A stretch of 64,000 nucleotides of DNA, taken from NCBI GenBank assembly GCA_029990175.1, contig JARKIP010000033.1, forward strand, positions 14,553,001 through 14,617,000, given 5' to 3'. Source of the DNA: Petunia secreta. Taxonomy: Eukaryota > Streptophyta > Magnoliopsida > Solanales > Solanaceae. The notes under the pieces are model-generated. The model did not search any database. It had not been told where the DNA came from and saw only the letters and a list, made by a program, of their open reading frames with translations. Shown piece after piece: positions 21,700 to 32,809 of this stretch (the first letter of the stretch is position 1; the number at the start of each line of letters is the position of its first letter). The translations under genes and the position numbers were made by a program.

Positions 21700-23297
21700 A
21701 TGTCAGACGACGGTAGCAGCATTCTAAAGAATACCACAGATACTGTAGACGAGTCTGCGAAGAACCTCAGCGATCCCAACATCCAACAAAAAGATCCTAT
21801 CGAGCAGCCAAAGGATTCTTTTTATGAACTAATCCCTATTGCTAGCGATGGTGAAGGCGATCAACCGCCAGGTGGTAATTCACAGTTCAAAGGCTTTCTC
21901 TTGGACATCCTCAAAACTGCATCCGAGCGGAACTCGAACAACATAGTTGAAGGGATATCCCGGAGATTAGGAGCAATGCTTGCTAGTTCGTCTCAAAGGC
22001 TATTATCCCCGCGAGGACCGACGCCCACGAACAACTCGCCAGCATCAGTTCCCAATCGTAGGCTCAACCTAGATGCTGACCCTGGAGGTTCAGCAGCGAT
22101 CAACAATCAAGACCTCAAGGGAGCCCCTGTCATTCAGGATCTCATGAAGCAGATGAATGCCATCCACGACCGTATCGGTAACGTGCTGGGTGTTCCACCC
22201 CAAGTTACCACAGTAGATGAGCAGAAGTTTTACAAACATGCTTACAAAGCAAGTGCTGCACCGCTCTGCATACCAAAGCACTTCCACTTGCAAAATAACT
22301 TGAAGTATGACGGAACGACTGATCCTGACAAACACATCACTGCTTATTATACGGATATGAAGAGTAACGAGATTATTGAAGAAGAATCCAGTCTGCTCTA
22401 ATGAAGAGATTTGGCTCAACTCTGAACAAAGGATCCCTTGCTTGGTACACTCAGCTACCAATGGGATCCATCGAATCATTCACTCAGATGCAAGACTTGT
22501 TCAAGAAAGCATATTCTGGTGCCCGCGAGCGGGATAAGTGCATGGAAGACATCTTCGAGATATGACAAAGTGATAACGAGTTGCTGAAGGATTACCTCGA
22601 TAGGTTTTAGAAAGAGCGCATGGAGCTCCCTCCAGTCCGTGATAACATCGATGTGGTAGCCTTCAGCAAAAGTTTGAATTCAAAGGAATCTTTAGATACC
22701 TGAGAGTTGCAGTGGAGTTTGACTCAACACCCAGTGTCCACATGGAGTGCGTTACATCAGAGGTATATTGAGAAACTTCGTTTGGAACCGTATCATTATC
22801 ATAACTCCGAGGACGAGCGACGGAAGAGACCGGGAAGCCCATCCCTAGAAGGTGAGGGGGATGGTAGAAGGGTAAAGCCAAAGGATCAAAACCAAGCTGG
22901 CGCCGGGCGGAAGAATAATTCTCGAGCATCCAGATCCTAAGTGAAGCGGACTGAACCCCAGAATTTTAGGGACTTTGGTCTTCGTGTTAATGTTGTGGAC
23001 CTAGTCGCCAATCACTTTGGTAAACTAGGCCCTAGGGTCCGATGGCCACCTAACGCAAAAGGATCTAAAGGAAGAAACACCACGCCCTATTGCAATTTTC
23101 ATCGCAGCGGGGGCCATCCAACGGTCGATTGCAAAGCCTTGATGATCGAGATTGAGCACTTACTAAAGGAAAGACAACTCAAAGAGCTGCTGGAAGAAGG
23201 GCCCCGCCATTTTAAAGGTTTGGAGTCTGAGAACCTGAAGACCATCAACGCAATATTCGTGGACGAAGGGCCGACACCGCCCGGGGGACTGCAATGA
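21700..23297 (+). pseudogene. gag: Nested Gypsy gag, broken
   Basis: The first frame (21700-22401, 233 codons) has a polar N-terminus and IPKHFHLQNNLKYDGTTDPD, the entry to the Retrotrans_gag capsid. It then shifts frame into RFGSTLNKGSLAWYTQLP, FTQMQDLFKKAYSG and KERMELPPVRDN, with stops. A separate frame (22941-23297) contains the zinc-knuckle-like CNFHRSGGHPTVDCKALM and EIEHLLKERQLKELLEEG. No protease or polymerase follows before the 3' LTR. The capsid, knuckle and linker order is the normal Gypsy gag plan. Confidence 0.75.
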
Positions 23298-23567
23298 CCG
23301 GGATAAGGATGGAGCACGAAACGGTCTAGTGCCATGATTACTGAAGATATGGAACGATTCGAAGCAGTTAATGGCAGTTCCTAAAAAGACGTATTGAATC
23401 ATCATCAACCAACCAGGGTGAAGCACGCGAAGTTCTCGAAGAAAACAATATCATTCTTGGTCAAAGAGACAGCGAATCTCAAGGAGTCGGTAAGATACCT
23501 TTTCATATCACACCGTTTTCACTTCCTGACTACTTGCGTCAGCACTCAGTAAGTGGGGGACTGACTA

Positions 23568-23848
23568 TGTAGGAAAAAATATACCACTTATTTTCCCTTA
23601 TTTATGACTGGGTATTACTACTATAAATACAGCTCCTTACATTGTATTGTACAAGATACAACTTACCACCGAAGTCGGCTAGACTCAAGGAATAAGATTT
23701 ACTTTGCTTTCTCTATTATTTCCTGCTTAATTACTTGTCTTTACTTTCATCGTATTTACTTACTTTTTCTATCGTAATTTACTGTACTACTTGTGACCTC
23801 ATTCATGATTAATTGTTTAACCTAGACATAGAAATTTAGGCATAAACA
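23568..23848 (+). repeat. Nested Gypsy 3' LTR (shorter copy)
   Basis: Starts TGTAGGAAAAAATATACC and ends GGCATAAACA. It lacks about 215 bp present in the 5' LTR between the first 40 bp and the 'ttatttaggattgggtatcac' segment. Confidence 0.88.
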
Positions 23849-24851
23849 TTCATAATTCAGATATCCCTGCAATACCTCTTGTATCTGTACCATTTAATGG
23901 AACTGGTTTCACTGCTTAGAGAAGGAACATGTTAATAGGACTCTCAGGAAGGAATAAAATTGCTCACATCAATGGCTCTTGCCCAAAACCTGAGGAGGAA
24001 TCTCCTCTCCTTAGGCAATGGGAAAGAGTCAATGACATTGTAACCTTCTGGATCATAAACTTCATAACCAAAGACATCTCAGACATCATCCTCTATTTCA
24101 GTACTGCCCAAGTCATATGGGAAGACCTAGAAGCTAGGTATGGAACAATCAATAGCGAGAAAGTGTTGGAGCTCAAGAGAGAACTAGCTTTAATATCCCA
24201 GGGATCTTTTGATGATGAGTTGAGCATCATCTCATCCTCTCCTTTAGCCAAATGCACCTGTGGTGCCAGAGCAGAGTGTCTCAAGTATGGGGAAGATAAA
24301 AAATTGTATCAGTTTTTTATGGGTCTGAATGAATCCTATCTTAGGGTAAGAAGCAACATCATGATTATATCCCCTTTACCATCTATGGGGAATGCATATA
24401 TTATGCTTGTAGTTGATGAACAACAAAGACAGATGCAGTCTCCCAGTCATATGTGTCAAGATTCTGCATTTTTTAGTGCTGGGGTGTCTCCAAGATATAT
24501 GCAAAAGAACAATCCATCTAGTTACAACAACTACAACAACAATCCCTCTTCTGCAAACCCCACATCCAATCAACCAACACACAATCCTTACACATATTAA
24601 GATCGAGGTCCTCAATCCACTTATCCAACCAGAGTGAATTATGATCAAAGAAGAAAATGGTTCTTGGTAAACAAGACAGTGGACTCTGCAAATTCATGAG
24701 GGCTTCTGACTCAACATAGGCTTCTGAGTTTTCACATGCTGATCACACCATCAATTCTAATGCTTCATTTAATTCTACTTTTATCACTTGTAATATACAT
24801 AATCCTGATTTTCTCTCTTGTAATATAAATAACAGTTCTCCTGCTCCCATT

Positions 24852-27580
24852 ATGGCCAATTCATATACTCACTTTTGTTCTATAAATAAAATGGATGTGA
24901 TTTGGCACCATAGATTGGGTCATCTTCCTTTGACAAAAATAAAATCCTTACCTTGTATATCTCATAACTTATCTTCTAAGCAAACCTTCCAATGTTCTGT
25001 TTGTCCCTTAGCTGAAGCATTTCATCTAATCCACCTTGACACCTAGGGTCCTTACAATGCCATGACCTCAAATAGGTCAAGATATTTCCTAACAATTGTG
25101 GATGATTATTCCAGAATCACTTGAATCCACTTGATGGGATTTACAAGTAATGTTTTTTCACTTCTTAAGGCCTTCATTTCCATGGTCCAAACTCAATTCA
25201 CATAGATTGTCAAAATAGTCAGGAGTGACAATGCACTTGAATTAGGTGGATCCAATGTAGCTCTGTCCTATTTCTCAAAGATGGTAATCATTCACCAAAA
25301 CGCCATGCCCCCACACTCCACAAAAAAATGGTGTTGTAGAGAGAAAGCAAACACTGTTAGAGACAGCCAAAGCTTTTCTTTTCCAATCTCACTTGCCAAT
25401 CAGATTCTGGGGTGACTGTGTTCTAACATCCACCTACTTAATCAACATGTTTCCTTATTTTGTACTAAATGACATATCCCTATTTGAGAAATTGCTTGGG
25501 ACAACTCCACCTACAATCACCTCAAATATTTTTGTTGCATTTTCTATGCCACTGTACCCAAATCACATAGAGACAAAATCCAGCCAAGAGTCATTGCCTG
25601 TGTGTTTATAGGTTATCCTTTTGCTAAGAAAGGACATAAGCTCTTAAATTTGTAGACCAAAACAATATTTCATATCTAGAGATGCTATTTTCTATGAAAC
25701 AACATTTGCTTTTGCTACTATCACTTCCCTCTAGTCCACTGACTTTTCCATATCCTGTGTACCCACTGATATTACTCAGCGTAGACCTTTCCCTGTTTAC
25801 ACTACCTCATCACCTTCTCCCACTTCTCCTCTACCTTCTCCTGTTCCACATAGTCCTTCACTACAGTCTCCTGCTATATATACTCATTTTCCTCCTCCTA
25901 CTCACCTTTCTGGCCCTTCCTCATTCTCATCTATTGCCTTAAGAAAACAAGCCAGAACACATCAGCTCCTTGCCTATCTCAGACAACATTACATCTGCAA
26001 ATTACCTTCCACCACTTGCTCTAGTGCCATGACCAATGATTCTTCCTCTCTTAAGGCTGCTACTTCAGGGCCTTACTCTTATCAGCAAGCAGCCAGCATT
26101 CATGCATGGCAGGATGCAATGCAAAAGGAATTTTGTTGCTTTAGAAGCCACTGGCACTTGAAGTATAATTCATTTCCCCCAAGCAAGAAGCCCATGTGAT
26201 GAAAATGGGTCGACAAGGTAAAATACAAGGCATATGGATCTATAGAATGATATAAGGTCAGATTTGTACTGAGGGGAGATACTGAAATTGAAGGGCTAGA
26301 CTATACAGAGACTTTCTCTCCAATTGTTAAGATGAACACTGAAAAAACTTTGATTGTCGTAGCTGTTAAATCTCAATGGCCCTTGTATCAGCTGGATGTC
26401 AACAATGCTTTCCTCCATGGGGACTTATCTGAGGAAGTATATATGAAAATATCACCTGGTTTGTCTGTTGATTTTCTATTTTCTTCCTTCCAGCCTCCTC
26501 AACTAGCCTGCAGACTTCACAAGAGTCTTTATGGGCTAAAGTAAGCATCCAGACAATGGTATGCTAAGCTCACCCACGCTCTCTTAACAAGGGGCTGTAT
26601 TCACTCAATGAATGATTATTATTTGTTCATAAGAGCTACTGGCACCTCCTTAGTCATACTAGCAGTCTATGTGGATGATATTGTGCTCACAAGTAATGAC
26701 CTCTCTGAAATTGCTTCCCTCAAGGCCTTTCTTGATGATCAATTCAAGATCAAAGATCTTGGTACTCGAATATTTCATGGGTATTGAGGTATCATATTTC
26801 CCTTCTGGTCTGCATCTGTCCCAGAGGAAGTTCATCTCAGATTTACTGAAGGAGTTTAATTGTACTACAGTGACTCCAATTTTGGCTCCTTTGGATGTTA
26901 ATGTTAAGCTCAAGGCTACTGAAGGCACCTTAATACCAAAGCCTGAAAAATACAAGAGTCTAGTTGGTAGGCTTAATTTTCTAGTTCACACACGACCTGA
27001 TTTGGCTTTTGTTGTTCGACATCTTAGCCAGTTCCTGCAATCACCTAGGGTAAGTCATATGACTTCAGCACTTCATATGCTCAGATACCTCAAAGCTACT
27101 CCAGACTATGGGTTATTTTTCAATAATTCCCCTGATTTTTCATTGACTGCATACTCAGATAGTGATTGGGCAGCTCGTCCAGATTCTAGATGATCAGTCA
27201 CTGATTTCTTAGTCTTCATGGTAGTCTGACTGCATGGAAAGCAAAGAAATAGCCTGTGGTCTCCCTTTCTTCTGCTGAAGCTGAGTATAGGGCACTCAGT
27301 AAAGTAGCTGCTGAGGTTACATATATGGTTGATTCGTTTACTTGGTGATTTTCAATTATCTTTTCTTACTCCAGTTAATGTGCAGCGAGCCAGCACTCTA
27401 CATTGCTCACAATCCTGTGTTTCATGAGAGAACTAAACACATAGAAATGGACTCCCACTTTGTGAGACAAAAGCTGCTTGAGGGTCTGCTTCATTTACAC
27501 TATGTGCGCACTGGTTCCCAGCTTGCTGATGTCCTCACTAAACCACTTGGAGAGTCTTTGCATGGTGGTTTCCTTCACAA
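24852..27580 (+). pseudogene. pol: Copia pol (integrase, RT, RNase H), degenerate
   Basis: Order is as in Copia. GAG-pre-integrase (WHHRLGHLPLTKIKSL, CSVCPLAEA) lies at 24852-25040. An integrase core with stops lies at about 25050-25620. Reverse transcriptase lies at about 26180-26800, with DVNNAFLHGDLSEEVYMKI and the catalytic AVYVDDIVLTSND segment. RNase H and tail lie at about 26900-27580 (HTRPDLAFVVRHLSQFLQSP, SSAEAEYRALSK, RTKHIEMDSHFVRQKLL, LADVLTKPLGE). Each segment is broken by stops or frame changes, so this copy cannot encode pol. Confidence 0.85.
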
Positions 27581-27616
27581 GTTGGGAGTGTCCCCACCCT
27601 CCAACTTAAAAGGAGG

Positions 27617-27879
27617 TGTTGGAGCTCAAGATCAAGATAGAAGAAATACAAATCCACCTTGATGTGTTGCAACAGATTTTTACTTAGTTAGTCCAAGTCA
27701 TTGTATATGTTGTAGTTATTTAAAAAAGGCCCAAGTTGTATTTTGGGTGAGGCCCATAATATATATAGGTGTACCATGAATTATTCTAATCAATCAAGTC
27801 ATTTTTCTCCAAATATTTTCTCTCTCTTCTCATTTAACTCTCTGATGGATTCATCACTAAAACTTTGCTCAACTTGACA
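27617..27879 (+). repeat. Copia 3' LTR
   Basis: 263 bp, TGTTGGAGCTC to AACTTGACA, preceded by the tract aacttaaaaggagg and followed by the TSD ACCAA. Confidence 0.9.
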
Positions 27880-27912
27880 ACCAATTAAGTAAAACTATGA
27901 CATTCTTTTGGC

Positions 27913-27990
27913 TCCCCAGACTCCACTTGTGAGATAAAATTGGGTATGCTGTTGTTATTATTGTTGTTGTTGTTATTATTGTTGTTGTTG
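27913..27990 (+). mobile_element. Short RTE-type LINE 3' end
   Basis: 78 bp of the typical RTE terminus (tccccagactccacttgtgagat...tatgctgttgttattattg) ending in a GTT/ATT-rich tail. Flanked by a 17-bp duplication tatgacattcttttggc (27896-27912), repeated with one extra T at 27991-28008. A severely 5'-truncated target-primed insertion. Confidence 0.8.
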
Positions 27991-28009
27991 TATGACATTC
28001 TTTTTGGCA

Positions 28010-29622
28010 GATAGTGGAAATCTGTGAAGAACGAAGGTGGAATACCATGATAACATTGTAGTAAAACAAGAGTAAAATCCAAAATTGTAACAGCTACAGA
28101 GGTATCAAACTTCTAAGTCATACTATGAAAATTTTGGAGAGGGTGGTTGAGAAGAGTATGAGGAGGGATGTAAATATTTCAGAGAAGCAATTCAAATTCA
28201 TACATGGGCGATCGACATAAGCCATTCATCTTCTAAGTGGGTTGGTTGAGCAGCATAGGTACAATTAAAGGTACTTTCATATGGTATTCATTGACGTAGA
28301 AAAGGTTTATGACAAAGTCCCAATGGAGGTTTTATGGAGATGCTTAGAATATGAAGGAGTACTTGGGGCATACATCAGAGCAATTAAGGATATGTACGAT
28401 GGAGCCAAAACACCAGTGAGAACAGTAGAAGGAGACTCGGTACACTTCCCAATGGAAATAGGGTTTCATCGGGGGTAAGAGCTAAGCCCATTTTTATTTG
28501 CTCTACTGATGGATGAATTAAATTTGAGTATTCAATGGGAGGTACCAAAGATGTATGCTATTTCTAGATGATATAGTTTTTGTTGATAAGACGTGCATTG
28601 AGTTAATGATAAGTCGAAGGTTTGGAAACAAACTCTAGAATCCAAAGGTTTCAGGCTGAGCAGGAAGAAAACAAAGTACATGGAGTGCACCTTTAACGAT
28701 ACATCTCATAAGTCACAGGTGGAAGTGGCGCTTGATACACAGTCATCCCCGGGAAAGGAAAAATACATTATCTTGGCTCAACCCTCCAAGCTAATGGAGA
28801 AATTATTGATGATATCACAAATCGTATAGGAGAAGGGTGGATGAAGTAGAAGCTCGTTTCTGGTATCATATGCGATAAGAAAGTGTCGCATAGAATTAAG
28901 GGCAAGTTTTGTATAGTGGTCATTATACCAGCTATGTTTTATGGGGCATAAGAACACACACATTCAAAAAATGAGTGTTGTAGAGATGAGACTGTTTAGA
29001 TGAATGTGTGAGCATACTAGGATGTATAAGATTATGAACGATCCATATGTGACAAGGTGGGAGTGACCTTAGTGGTGGACAAGATGCAAAAACGAGACTG
29101 CGATGGTTCAGACGTGTTAAGAGGAGGAACGCAGATGCTTCAGTGAGGAGGTGCAAGGAGTTGGTAGTGATGGGTCTACAGTTAGGTAGATGTAGGCTGA
29201 AGAAGAATTGGGGCGAGATGATTAGACAATACATGGATCTTCTCCATATCACAGAAAAATGACATGTATAGAAACGCGTAGAAGCAGAAGTTTAGGGTAG
29301 AAGGTTAGATAGTAGTCGAGCATTTTCTTGCATATTAGCATTCGCATTTTTTGTACATGTACTGTTTTTATATTATTCTCCATCTTTATTTCTATTGGTG
29401 TCATCTGTTTAGCTCGAGTATCTTTAGTTTTTATGTGAGTATTTCTTTGCCATGGTATTTTCATCTAGTTCCTTTCAACTATTTTTTAAAAATATTTTTC
29501 TTTAACCGAGGTACTGCAAACAGCCTCGTTACCTTAGTGGGGGTAAGATTTGCGCACATCTCTCCCCAAATTTTACTTGTAGGATAACACTAAGTATGTT
29601 GTTGTTATTATTATTGTTGTTG
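28010..29622 (+). pseudogene. RTE-clade LINE, reverse transcriptase fragment
   Basis: Reverse-transcriptase segments in order: SYRGIKLLSHTMKILERVVE, then HMVFIDVEKVYDKVPMEVLW (28281 onward), AYIRAIKDMYDGAKTPVRTV, ELSPFLFALLMDELNLS, and a late FRLSRKKTKYMECTF. All resemble RTE-clade ORF2. Numerous stops interrupt it. The 3' UTR ends with 'ccgaggtactgcaaacagcctcg', 'gggggtaagatttgcgcac' and a (GTT/ATT)n tail (29598-29622), which is the usual terminus of this family. The upstream endonuclease domain is missing, so the copy is 5'-truncated. Confidence 0.8.
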
Positions 29623-29639
29623 AATGTCATTCCAGTTGT

Positions 29640-29745
29640 AACTGTTGAATTAAGTGTAGGAGTCCCACATTGGTTGGAAATGGAGGGCATGATGCCCACT
29701 TTGGGCAATCCTCCATCCTTTGAGCTAGCTTTTGGGGTGGAGTTA
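29640..29745. other. LTR-like scrap
   Basis: 'actgttgaattaagtgtaggagtcccacattggttggaa...gagctagcttttggggtggagtt' resembles the opening of a common Solanaceae Copia LTR. No partner or TSD is visible. Confidence 0.35.
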
Positions 29746-31139
29746 TGAAACGACCTCGGTCAGTCGTTTCGGAGGTTAGGACTCCAATTGGCGTGCCGAT
29801 AATTTTAAAATATTTGTAAGGTCTATTAGGACATGTCTGTGAAATTTGAGCTAAATCAGACCTTGTTTGATGGGTATCGGAAGAAGATCACTTTTTAGTG
29901 TCGATAAATATTAAAAAGAGATTTTCGAGCTCAATTTTGGCGAATGAACTCCGATTTGAAATCTGAAAGTGTCGTTGGGTTCGTATGATTATTTGTGAAC
30001 TTTCGAAAGTGAATTTCGAGGTTGTTCGGCTAGTTTCTGCTAAAATGTCGAAAGTTAAATAATTTGATATTTTTTCATTTAATTTGCATATTGAGTTTCG
30101 GGAGTCCGATTTGAGATCCGCCTTTGCAAGTGTGTTATATATATTTTGTATAACTTACTTGAGAAATTTGGGATCATTTTGAATTTCGTAGAGTTCCATT
30201 TTAATTTTCGTCGCGAAAAGAAAAAAAATAAAAAAGAAAAAAAAATAAAGAAATTGAAAAGATAAACAAGAGCATAAAGGCGGTGTCTTAGCTCAAAATG
30301 CTCAAAATGAGAAGAACAAGAGACGGGGGAGAAACAGAGAGAACGCGAAAGAGAAAAATGCCAGAAAATGAAAAAAGAGCCACAAAAAGATAGAATTTTC
30401 ACCACGAAATATTCAGGTAATGATCTTAATACATTAGTTAAATTTATTACGTGTGTTTGAATATATTTTAAAGGTAAAAAATTAGGATATTAGACATTAT
30501 TTTAATGAGTTCAATTAATAGTTTAAAGGGTTAATTGGACCCTGATAATGGAATTGAGTATATATTCGTACTCAGTGAGTTATGGGCAACATATAAATGT
30601 AATTTATTTAGGGTTTGGTTGTGTGACCTTAAACCCAGTATAAAGGTCTGGCCTACGTATTGCGTATGCTAATAGAGTATCAGGTTTCTAAATGGATTGC
30701 CCTAAGACGTAAGGTATGGCCTTTAGCCTTATGTGATATATTTTACTACTTATTGAACACAGTGGGATCGTTTGGCAATAAATCCAAAGGACAAAGCAGT
30801 TGTTGAGTAGCTGTGCTAACTTTGTAACAAGGTAAGTGTTTGTATCCATTCCTTTGGAGGCCCTTGATCTCGTGGATAATCTACCACGTGTTCCTTACGT
30901 GTGTAGCTGCCGATAGGCGTACTCAGTACGCCTCAGCTTTTGATTTACATTGTATATTATATATTATGTCCTGTTATTGGTATTGCATTGAGGATATGAG
31001 CATTGTACTCTGGCTGTGAGTTGGCATATACTTTCCGGCTGTCGATGAGAGTCCTGCGCTGGTGATGGTTATTATTGCATCATGTTGCATTCATCTGCAT
31101 TATGTTGAATTCATATGCATTCCATTGCATACATATTAG

Positions 31140-31680
31140 GTGCAAGAGGATTCCGCCCCAAGAGCAGGAGGATTCTGCTCCATTGCATACACATTGGGTG
31201 CGGGAGTATTCCGCCTCTGGTTTATATCATATTAGGTGCAGGAGTATTCCGCCCCAGGAGCAGGAGTATTCCGCTCTTATGTCAGATACTGAGTGCAGGA
31301 GTATTCCGCCTCAGCTTTATATTATATTGGGTGCAGGAGTATTCCGCCCCAGGAGAGTGCAAGAGTATTCTGCCTCTGATTCATGTTATATTGGGTGCAG
31401 GAGTATTCCGCCCCAGGAGAGTGCAGGAGTATTTCGCCTCTGATTCATATTATATTGGATGCAGGAGTATTCCGCCCCAGGAGAGTGCAGGAGTATTCTG
31501 CCTCTGGTTCATATCATATCGGGTGCAGGAGTATTCCGCCTCTGATTTATATCATATCGGGTGCAGGAGTATTCTGCCCCAAGAGTAGGAGTATTCCGCT
31601 CCAGTTGGTTATTATATTGCATTCCCCTCGAATGCAGGAGTATTCTGCTTCGAGATGGGATTACGGGCACATGTGACCCC
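31140..31680. repeat. Minisatellite 'gtgcaggagtattccgcc'
   Basis: About 16 copies of a core gcaggagtattccgcc(c/t), spaced 20-40 bp apart with alternating 'ccaggaga' and 'tctgattcatatcatatcgg' linkers. It creates overlapping open frames that are not genes. Confidence 0.9.
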
Positions 31681-31819
31681 ATTGCATCATACTGCATTCA
31701 TCCCATTTCATTGCACCGCATGCTAACTATTGTGTGACTATCATACTTTTTTTATGTATGGGGTATGTATATCATGTTGTGGACATATTTCAGTTTGTCC
31801 ATATATTTCTGGCTCGTAT

Positions 31820-31985
31820 CCTGGGTTGCACGCCGCGACAGTATGAATATATGGATTGGGTTGCATACCGTGACAGTATAAATATATGGATCGGGTTGCA
31901 CACCGCAATAGCATAAATATATGGATCGGGTTGCACACCGTAACTGTATAAAATACGGATCGGGTTGCACGCCGCAACAGTATGT
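31820..31985. repeat. Minisatellite, about 35-bp unit 'ggatcgggttgcacaccg'
   Basis: Five tandem copies of (a)tatggat(c/t)gggttgcac(a/g)ccg(c/t)aa.agtataaata with a period of 34-36 bp, inside the Tekay-like LTR. Confidence 0.9.
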
Positions 31986-32809
31986 ATTTCTGATTGTTGA
32001 TATGTTCGGGATACTTAAAAACCTATATGTTCTGTCTACCTTATGTCCCTAGTTGTTTATGGTTCCATACGTATTTCCAGTTATTATCTGGCTATGCTTT
32101 TTTATAGTTTAAATAAGATGGATTTGGTTTACCTGTTTTTCTTCTCCCTGGCTAGCTATCCTATTCTTTGAGGTGGCTAGTCTGCCCCACTTATTGAGTC
32201 CTTTTGACTCACCTTTGTTTGTTGTTTGTTTTTGTCTATCAATTTCGTTTCGGCAGGTTCGCTCTAGGATTGAGTTCGCCACGTTGTGAAGGAGCGACGA
32301 CGACGACTTCAGCTGTCAGGGTGAGCCAGCTTTTATTCAGGATGGCCACCAGTTTTATGTTTATTATTTCAGTTGCATTTTTCTCCCTTCATGAGGCATA
32401 TGTCTTCTTTTGTACTCTTAGATGTCTAGTCTGGATAGCCCTAAACCTAGTATGTTGGGTAGTCAGCTGTAATTTTTTTCTACAGCTTAGAGGTATCAGT
32501 ATGTCTGTGATTTTTCTAAGTCTTATTCTTATTTATGAGTTGGATTTATATTCATTTTCCTAATTCAGTTGTTAAGGGTTCGCCCGACGGGTCTAGGGGA
32601 GGATATCGGGTGCCCGCACGGCCTAGCCGAAAATTCGGATCATATCAAGTTAGGTCCAAACTTATGTGGGCGCCTGAGTGTGATGGGCGCCGCCCAGGTG
32701 TTGGAAATTTATCATAGTATCTGAGCCCTTGCATTACCAGAGATAATGGAAATGAGCGCCCGAGTGTGAGGGCGCCGTATGATGGGCTCCTGGGTATTTG
32801 ATTTTATCA

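Larger units (their letters stand above)
21139..23848 (+). mobile_element. Gag-only Gypsy element nested in Copia gag
   Basis: A 2710-bp element with TG...CA LTRs and perfect duplications TTCAT (21134-21138 and 23849-23853) inside the Copia gag. The 5' LTR is 499 bp (21139-21637) and the 3' LTR 281 bp (23568-23848). The difference is a block of about 215 bp present only in the 5' copy. A primer site (TTTGGCGTCCACCGTGGGGCC) follows the 5' LTR and a purine tract (agtaagtggggga) precedes the 3' LTR. Only gag is encoded, like the TR-GAG non-autonomous elements described in plants. Confidence 0.88.
20993..24600 (+). pseudogene. gag: Copia gag, split by nested Gypsy element
   Basis: The N-terminal part runs from ATG 20993 to about 21138 (ends ...DPSDPLYVH). 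It resumes after the nested element at 23854 with SDIPAIPLVSVPFNGTGF. The downstream frame (23929-24600) holds the typical UBN2-like capsid: IWEDLEARYGTINSEKVLEL, then YQFFMGLNESYLRVRSNIM. An Asn/Ser/Pro-rich tail (NNYNNNPSS) follows. Frameshifts remain even if the nested element is removed. Confidence 0.75.
19835..27879 (+). mobile_element. Decayed Copia LTR retrotransposon (host of nested Gypsy)
   Basis: Bounded by LTRs that start TGTTGGAG and end CA, with perfect duplications ACCAA (19830-19834 and 27880-27884). A tRNA-Met primer site TGGTATCAGAGCG follows the 5' LTR and a purine tract precedes the 3' LTR. Two later insertions sit inside it: a 576-bp unit in the 5' LTR and a 2710-bp Gypsy element in gag. 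Gag, integrase, reverse transcriptase and RNase H are all recognisable but full of stops and frameshifts. Confidence 0.9.
29746..32809 (+). mobile_element. Long Tekay-like Gypsy LTR without internal region
   Basis: Begins TGAAACGACCTCGGTCAGTCGTTTCGG, close to the 'TGTAACGACCC...GGTCGTTT' opening I associate with Tekay/chromovirus LTRs. It ends TTTATCA directly before TGGTATCAGAGTC, a tRNA-Met-like primer site. Another PBS-like copy (tagtatctgagccc) follows an earlier 'ttatca' at 32714. Neither gag nor pol nor a second LTR is present. It may be a solo LTR plus a little leader, or a truncated element. No TSD was found. It contains two minisatellites. Confidence 0.6.

Noticed and set aside
23929..24600. 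Possible independent host gene for the 223-codon open frame
   Set aside because: Its motifs and position inside the ACCAA-flanked element identify it as Copia gag.
31075..31676. Three overlapping open frames with repeated GVFRPR / QEYSAS peptides
   Set aside because: They are translations of a minisatellite in different frames; the repeat unit, not selection, keeps them open.
31140..31680. Regularly spaced repeats resembling a CRISPR array
   Set aside because: The spacers are themselves repetitive, the context is a plant LTR and no cas genes exist.
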